A DNA stretch of 64,000 bases from Pseudisothecium myosuroides (Eukaryota; Streptophyta; Bryopsida; Hypnales; Lembophyllaceae). Positions within the stretch are counted from its first letter, which is position 1. Each line of letters begins with the position of its first letter. The stretch lies in contig OX637292.1 of assembly GCA_951799445.1 (NCBI GenBank), forward strand, positions 685,296 through 749,295. Reading direction: 5' to 3'. Below are positions 58,757-64,000 of this stretch, piece after piece. The notes below the pieces were generated by a model, which worked only from the letters and a program-made list of their open reading frames with translations, searched no databases and was not told where the DNA came from. The translations under genes and the position numbers were made by a program.

Positions 58757-61537
58757 GGGTTCATCTCCATAAACTTGGGAATTCTGGATAACTAGATTAA
58801 GGGGGTCTGCTCTTGACCCCTGAACGCCCATGCCTTCTCAAGTGGGTTTTGAGTTTAGATCATGAAAAAAAGAGCATGGGGCTCATAGTTTCCGCAAAGG
58901 AATAAAATTGGTTTTTTCTTCAAAATCCAACTTGTGTAGATGTTCAGGGAGCTTTTTTAGTGTGTTTGTTCCCTAATTTTGAGCACAAGATTGCATAGGG
59001 GTTGTGAGATTACAACAAGAGAAATTTGTATTTTCTTATTCGCGCCGTACTACCCTTCCTCACAATGTTTTATAAATTTGCACATGATTTTTTTCCCCGG
59101 GAAAATGAGGAAGCTTTTTTCTTCCACTCATAGACGTACATGACTTTGAAGACTTCTCAGGAACAACAATATTTACTTTTTATAGTAAAAAGATAAAATT
59201 TTCAATAGTTAACCCTTTAGTGACCGGCCGACCACTTTTTGATCAATTTTGGGACTCTTGGTCTCCTGCTATTAAAAATACATTCGACTACCAAAAAAAA
59301 CAAAAAGAGTAATGCAATTAGAGTAGTAACATGTGCTTCAAACAAAACCAATTTCAAGGGAATTGGAGCATCAATGAATTAGCTTCGAGGTTGCTAACCC
59401 AAATGGCCTGAACCTTCGAATGGAAAGGGTTCAACAAAAATACAAAAAAAAATATCAACCAAATTGTGAGATTTTGTTGTAACTTGATGTCTTGATAAGG
59501 CATGAGTAAATTTTTGTAATCTCCTCAATGCCTAGAGTAAACTTATGCATTAATATTTATGTACCACAAATTCCGAAGGGTGATTGAAGTCATTGGTTTT
59601 TGAGAATTAAAGAAAACAACTCAAACTCTAACAAGGCTTGACAAGCAAACATGGTTGAGAGGTATATTTCACTTTCTTCAATGTACCAAATCTACACATT
59701 GTAGAAGGGTATTCATTTTGATGACCACAAGTGATCATTTTTTTTTAACTTCAAAAATTTCTAACTAATTTCATGAAGCTTAAGAAAATATGAAACGACT
59801 TGGGTTAGATGTCTATTCCACTTGTTTTTTGAGGAAAATTTACTAAAAATTATTTAAAGATGTTTTGCCTCCCCAAAATTCAATTTTAGCACTCGAAAGG
59901 TTGATTTATGAACCTCCTATTTTATTTATAACAATTTGTACCGTTGGATGAGTTTGATTTTTTGTTAGGACCTTGAAGAATCTCTCTTACGGAAGCACCT
60001 TGTATGGTTTGATCCAAGCCTACATCTTTAGAGTCCCCACAAAATTCATTTTCTGAAAAAACTACGCCCCGCCCTCCAAATCAACCACGGTTACTAAAGG
60101 GTATTAATCATAGAAATTTGGACATGAATTCTTCGTAAACGGTCAACCAATTTTAAGCGACCATCCCCAATTAAGCTGGAATTTGAAGTCCGCTATGTAT
60201 GGTCAAGAAGGCAATTAGGAGTTTTGATTGTGGAGAATTTGAAGACGTTTAACACCTAAATGTTCAAGGCCTGGCTGTTTAGAGCCTCTAAAAATTTACT
60301 ATAAGTTGAACAAAAAGCCCACATTTTGATGAGTTGTATCCATTGTTTCTGAATTGTAACCGTACAAATCCAAATTAGACGTGTTAGGAATCACATAGGA
60401 ATAAAAAAACACAACAATATCATTACAAGTTGAGAGGATATGACATTTGAACATGAGGGTGTTAAAACTATGAAAAATTTCCAATTCACTTTTCACAAGC
60501 CAGACCTAAAAAGTTGGTGACCCAAAAAATATGAGGTTCAAGGGCCTATATGAATAACCCCAATCAATTTATGGCTTCTCGAAATCTACTCTACAAATTT
60601 TTTTAAACGATTATTTAATGTGATTCTTTCTTCCAGTCCTAGTGCATTTGAGGCCCATTTACTAAAATTGGCATGGATCAAAATCATACGATTGTTTCTA
60701 AACTTAGTGTAAAAACACCTATCGTGCTTTTATACACAAAAAATCCATGACCTCAAAAAAATTTGTAGTACAAAAAGAAATCAATTGTAGAGTTATTGAA
60801 GTTGACTAGTTTACAAATAATCCCAAAGGTCCTTTTTCCAATTTCAACAACTACAACCCTTTAATCTACGGGATGAAGTGTACCAAAAGTTTTACCCATG
60901 TAATCAATTGAAAGTAGTGTACTTCAAACTTACATGATTGAAAATGTGATTGCTTCTTTTACTTTTGAATTTAAATATAAGGACCTAGAAATAGTAATTT
61001 GTGGCGAGTTTAGGGGGCAACAAACTTACGTGTATTCAAGTATCATTCTTCATATGCTTGAGTTGGATGGATTTATTAATATAAGTGAATCTCTCATTGA
61101 TTTCATGATTACAGATGAGATATAAAATACAAAGACTTTGTTTTGAAGTCACTTTGTATGAGAAAAAAATAATGTCCATGGGTTATTCTAAACAATTCTT
61201 TACAGTTTTTGAAAAACAACAAGTTCATGAGGTCAAGGTGGCTTGCTAAAGCATCCTTATTAATGGAGTGAACATAATTTAATCACAAAAAACTGAAATG
61301 AAAATTTTTAGTTATATTTTTGTATATGTTATATTCTATAATTAAAAATATTCGATTTATCCCATTTGGATTAAGTGATGTGAAATTTGTTGGTTCCTTG
61401 TTCACAAACTTTCAAAGCATGTTCTTGAATTAAACCTTTCCTTTCGCTTTGAATGCTAATATTATTCAATTCGCAAGATCGAACATCCTAATACTTTTAT
61501 TCCATGATTTGAAAAGAGTGTACTATAGGGTCCTACA
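58757..61537. other. AT-rich gene-free spacer
   Basis: Only short AT-driven frames; no repeat or domain stands out. A 63-codon plus-strand frame at 60934-61125 has ordinary composition but no recognisable motif. Confidence 0.45.
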
Positions 61538-61936
61538 ATGCATGTGAGTGGAGATTTCCATATTTTGGACTCAAATTTTAACAGGATGCACGGACGAGGA
61601 ATATCTTTCACGTGCACAAATTTCATGACATTTAAAAACGTGAGTCAAAAGTTATTGCATAACATGTTGTTTGTTTCTGAGCTTGGGCAATTCAGGTAGA
61701 TTCCAAAAAATCTTTCTCTTAACCCCTAAAGGACCAAATGCTCATTTTGGCAACGGATTGATTTTGGGCAGGTGCATGTGAATGGAAATTTCAATATTTT
61801 TGGCCCAAAATTTTATAGAAGATGTGGACGAGGAAGATCTTTCATGTGCACAAATTTCATGACATTTGGAAATATGAGTCAAAAGTTATTGCATAATATG
61901 TTGTTTGTTTCTCAACTAGGGCAGTTCGGGCAGATC
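61538..61936. repeat. Diverged tandem duplication (~165 bp units)
   Basis: 61538-61700 and 61771-61936 share GTGCACAAATTTCATGACAT and AGTCAAAAGTTATTGCATAA with roughly 85% similarity by eye. Confidence 0.7.
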
Positions 61937-61965
61937 TGAAAAAATCACTTTTTTTTAAAATAAAA

Positions 61966-63345
61966 ATTTGAAATTTGTTCTTCAGATTTATAGGTACTCA
62001 AAAAGCTTTGAATCTTTACATTTCAATAGTTGAGATGAAAGTTATGTTTGCGGGCAGTTATGGAATCCCTACACCAAAAAAAACTTTGAAGTCCTTTTAT
62101 TTTACTAAAATTTTAATATTTTTGAAAAAAAATAATTCTATTGGATGTATATTGTTTTTTTAACACAATTCAACCATTTAGATTGAAGATTTTTAATTTT
62201 ATAACTAATTTATTGACAATTTAGTATTTTGAATCATTCTCTACTTCTTCCTACTTACTATTTTTTTACTATATGTTGTACAACTCCAAATGATTTGAAA
62301 TTTTTTGAGTATGTATCCAACTTGACCTACAGTATGAATCCAAGGAAGCACAACCATTTTGGACTTTTTTTCATAATGATCCGACCTTGTGAAGTGCAGC
62401 TGCCCGGTTTTTTGCAGGGCCAAAAAAAGGATTTTTGCCACTTCAAATGCTTATATCTTGCAATCTACATGGCAAAAAATTTTGAAATTTTTTCCATGTA
62501 TTCTCAAACTATATTAATACAAGATCCTACGGTTACATGTGTCAAAAAATGATATTTAAAAAAAAATTGGTACTTATACTAGAAATGGCAGTTTTGGAGC
62601 ATTTTTAGTGAGAACATAGTCAAGGAACTTTAGGGGTCCAGAAATAAAAATTTTAAATCAAATCTTCAGATTTATATGTACTCGAAAAACTTTGAATCAT
62701 TGCATTTCAATAGTCAAGATTGAAGTTACGAGGCTTTTTAGTTTGTGGGCAGTTATGGGAACTCTACACCCAAAAAAACTTTGGAGTCCTTCCATTTATT
62801 GAAATTTCAATATTTTTGAAAAATGGTAATTTTGTTGGATGTAGATTGTTCATAACAATAATTACACCATTTGGATTAGAATTTTTTTATTTTTTAACTA
62901 GGTTTTTAACAACTTGGTATTTTGAATCATTTTCTACTTCTTTTTAATTTGTTATTTTTTTTCTATATGTTGTACAACTCCAAACGATCTGAAAATTTTC
63001 ATGTACGTAGTGAACTTGCCTTGAAGAATGAATCCAAAGAAACACATCCATTCTAGATGTTTTTTCATAATTATTTGACCTTGTAAAGTGTAGCCTCCCG
63101 GTTCTTTGCAGGGCCATAAAAAGAATTTTTGCCACTTCAAATTTTAATATCTTGTGATCTACATGGTCAAAATTTCCAAAATATTTCTCACCTATTTTTT
63201 AACTAGAGTACTTCAAGATCCTACGGCTACATGTGTCAAAAAACAATACCTTCCAAAAATTTGGTACTTGTAGTAGAAATAGCATTTTTGGAGCATTTTT
63301 GGTGAGAACATAGTGAAAGAACTTTTGCCTTTAAAGTATTTTTAA
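61966..63345. repeat. Diverged tandem duplication (~680 bp units)
   Basis: 61966-62640 and 62655-63345 share blocks in order: TTCAGATTTATA.GTACTC, TTGAATC.TTACATTTCAATAG, ATATGTTGTACAACTCCAAA, TGCAGGGCCA.AAAA and AAGATCCTACGG.TACATGTG. No coding frame is conserved between the copies. Confidence 0.7.
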
Positions 63346-63870
63346 ATTTTTCCCTAGATGGATTTTTTCCTAGAAAAAAGTAGCTTTGAGTGGTTACTGA
63401 TAGAAAATGGTCTTTGGACTATAGGGTTCAAAGTGAATTGTAATGTAGTTTTTCTTTACGTTTAGAAAATTGAAATGTTTAGTGATAAAAATAAATAAAT
63501 AAATCAAGACCTCTCTTGTTCAACTCCATACTCGATACTTAACTCGATACTTTATTCTCAACTAGATACTTCTATGTGTTATTTAGGAGGTTTAGTTGTA
63601 GAATACATGCATTTATTCCTTCAATTCTTGAGAGACAAAACCCAAAATATAAGGTAGATTCTTTGATGTGATAAAACGTAAATAAATAAAATTTAGGTAA
63701 TGTTTAAATTCAAATAAAGGGTGGTACACAAAGGAGTTTAGGCACAAGGGTTGCTTGTGATTATCACCGAGGGTCATTGTCACATGTCATAGGGTACACT
63801 GATGCACTATGAAATTGAGAGGTGGTCGACGTGACCCCTGTAAACATCTCCCTACCGTCTCTATCGTGTC
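63346..63870. other. AT-rich spacer before the terminal repeat
   Basis: No gene seen. A short ATAAATAAATAAAT run lies near 63488. Confidence 0.4.
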
Positions 63871-63879
63871 CCCCCCCCC

Positions 63880-64000
63880 GCGGTCTTCTACCATTGTGTT
63901 GTTTAAGCTGCAGTAGTGGGAGCATAGACAGCAGTGGGAGCATGGACAGTAGAGGGAGCACCAAGCACGGTCTTCTACCATTGTGTTGTTTGAGCTGCAA
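63880..64000. repeat. Direct repeat of ~33 bp, 88 bp apart, running off the window
   Basis: CGGTCTTCTACCATTGTGTTG with TTTRAGCTGCA occurs at 63880-63912 and 63968-64000, separated by AGTGGGAGCATGGACAG-type short repeats. This looks like the start of a tandem array that continues past the window end. Confidence 0.7.

Overview
The window is nuclear DNA from a plant-lineage (streptophyte) genome. Three things support this: interstitial TTTAGGG plant-type telomere repeats, Athila/Tat-like Ty3 retrotransposon domains, and exon-sized pieces of plant genes. Those pieces are an organellar (bacterial-type) glycyl-tRNA synthetase, a PMS1-type mismatch-repair protein and a TRB-type telomere-repeat-binding factor. 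I cannot name the species. The DUF7869-like transposase-like gene hints at a non-seed streptophyte, but that is inference. Almost nothing here looks like an intact, expressed gene; the window is mostly nested mobile DNA, decayed genes and AT-rich spacer.

Layout. 1-4.2 kb: six evenly built 21-bp palindromes, then a long frame (829-3699) resembling DUF7869 transposase-like proteins, with four in-frame stops and no frameshift. 4.2-29.05 kb: one Ty3-type LTR retrotransposon on the minus strand (E1) with later insertions inside it. Its 5' LTR is 25580-29051, the tRNA-Asp-type primer binding site 25551-25567, the single-frame gag-pol 25468-14753 (9 nonsense codons, no frameshift) and the polypurine tract 14714-14728. 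Its 3' LTR (14713-14042, resuming at 5566-4233) is truncated at its far end. A solo LTR of the same family (5567-14041, target duplication ACCCC) sits inside that 3' LTR. A 5-kb TG...CA element, A (6375-11367), sits inside the solo LTR, and a second copy, B (18207-23169, opposite orientation, target duplication CCATC), sits inside the protease region of gag-pol. The Ty3 LTRs are about 3.47 kb and each carries a roughly 600-codon reading frame of unknown function downstream of the LTR TATA box.

29-46.4 kb: a 16.4-kb segment bounded by imperfect inverted repeats of about 520-540 bp whose outer ends are TTTAGGG tracts. It contains unidentified phase-0 exons, glycyl-tRNA synthetase exons, two decayed members of an unrecognised coiled-coil protein family, a pogo-like element and a further orphan frame (38798-40150), nearly all on the minus strand. 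46.4-50 kb: decayed PMS1 exons on the plus strand. 50.2-53.6 kb: a tandem array with a conserved hairpin, a decayed 527-codon frame between two direct copies of the array's end, and a TRB-like first exon. 53.6-64 kb: AT-rich spacer with microsatellites, minisatellites and diverged tandem duplications and no supportable gene.

The two signals most worth following are the long reading frame carried within the LTRs of the Ty3 family, and the 16.4-kb segment bounded by inverted, telomere-repeat-tipped arms and filled with gene fragments. The palindrome array beside the transposase-like gene comes next.
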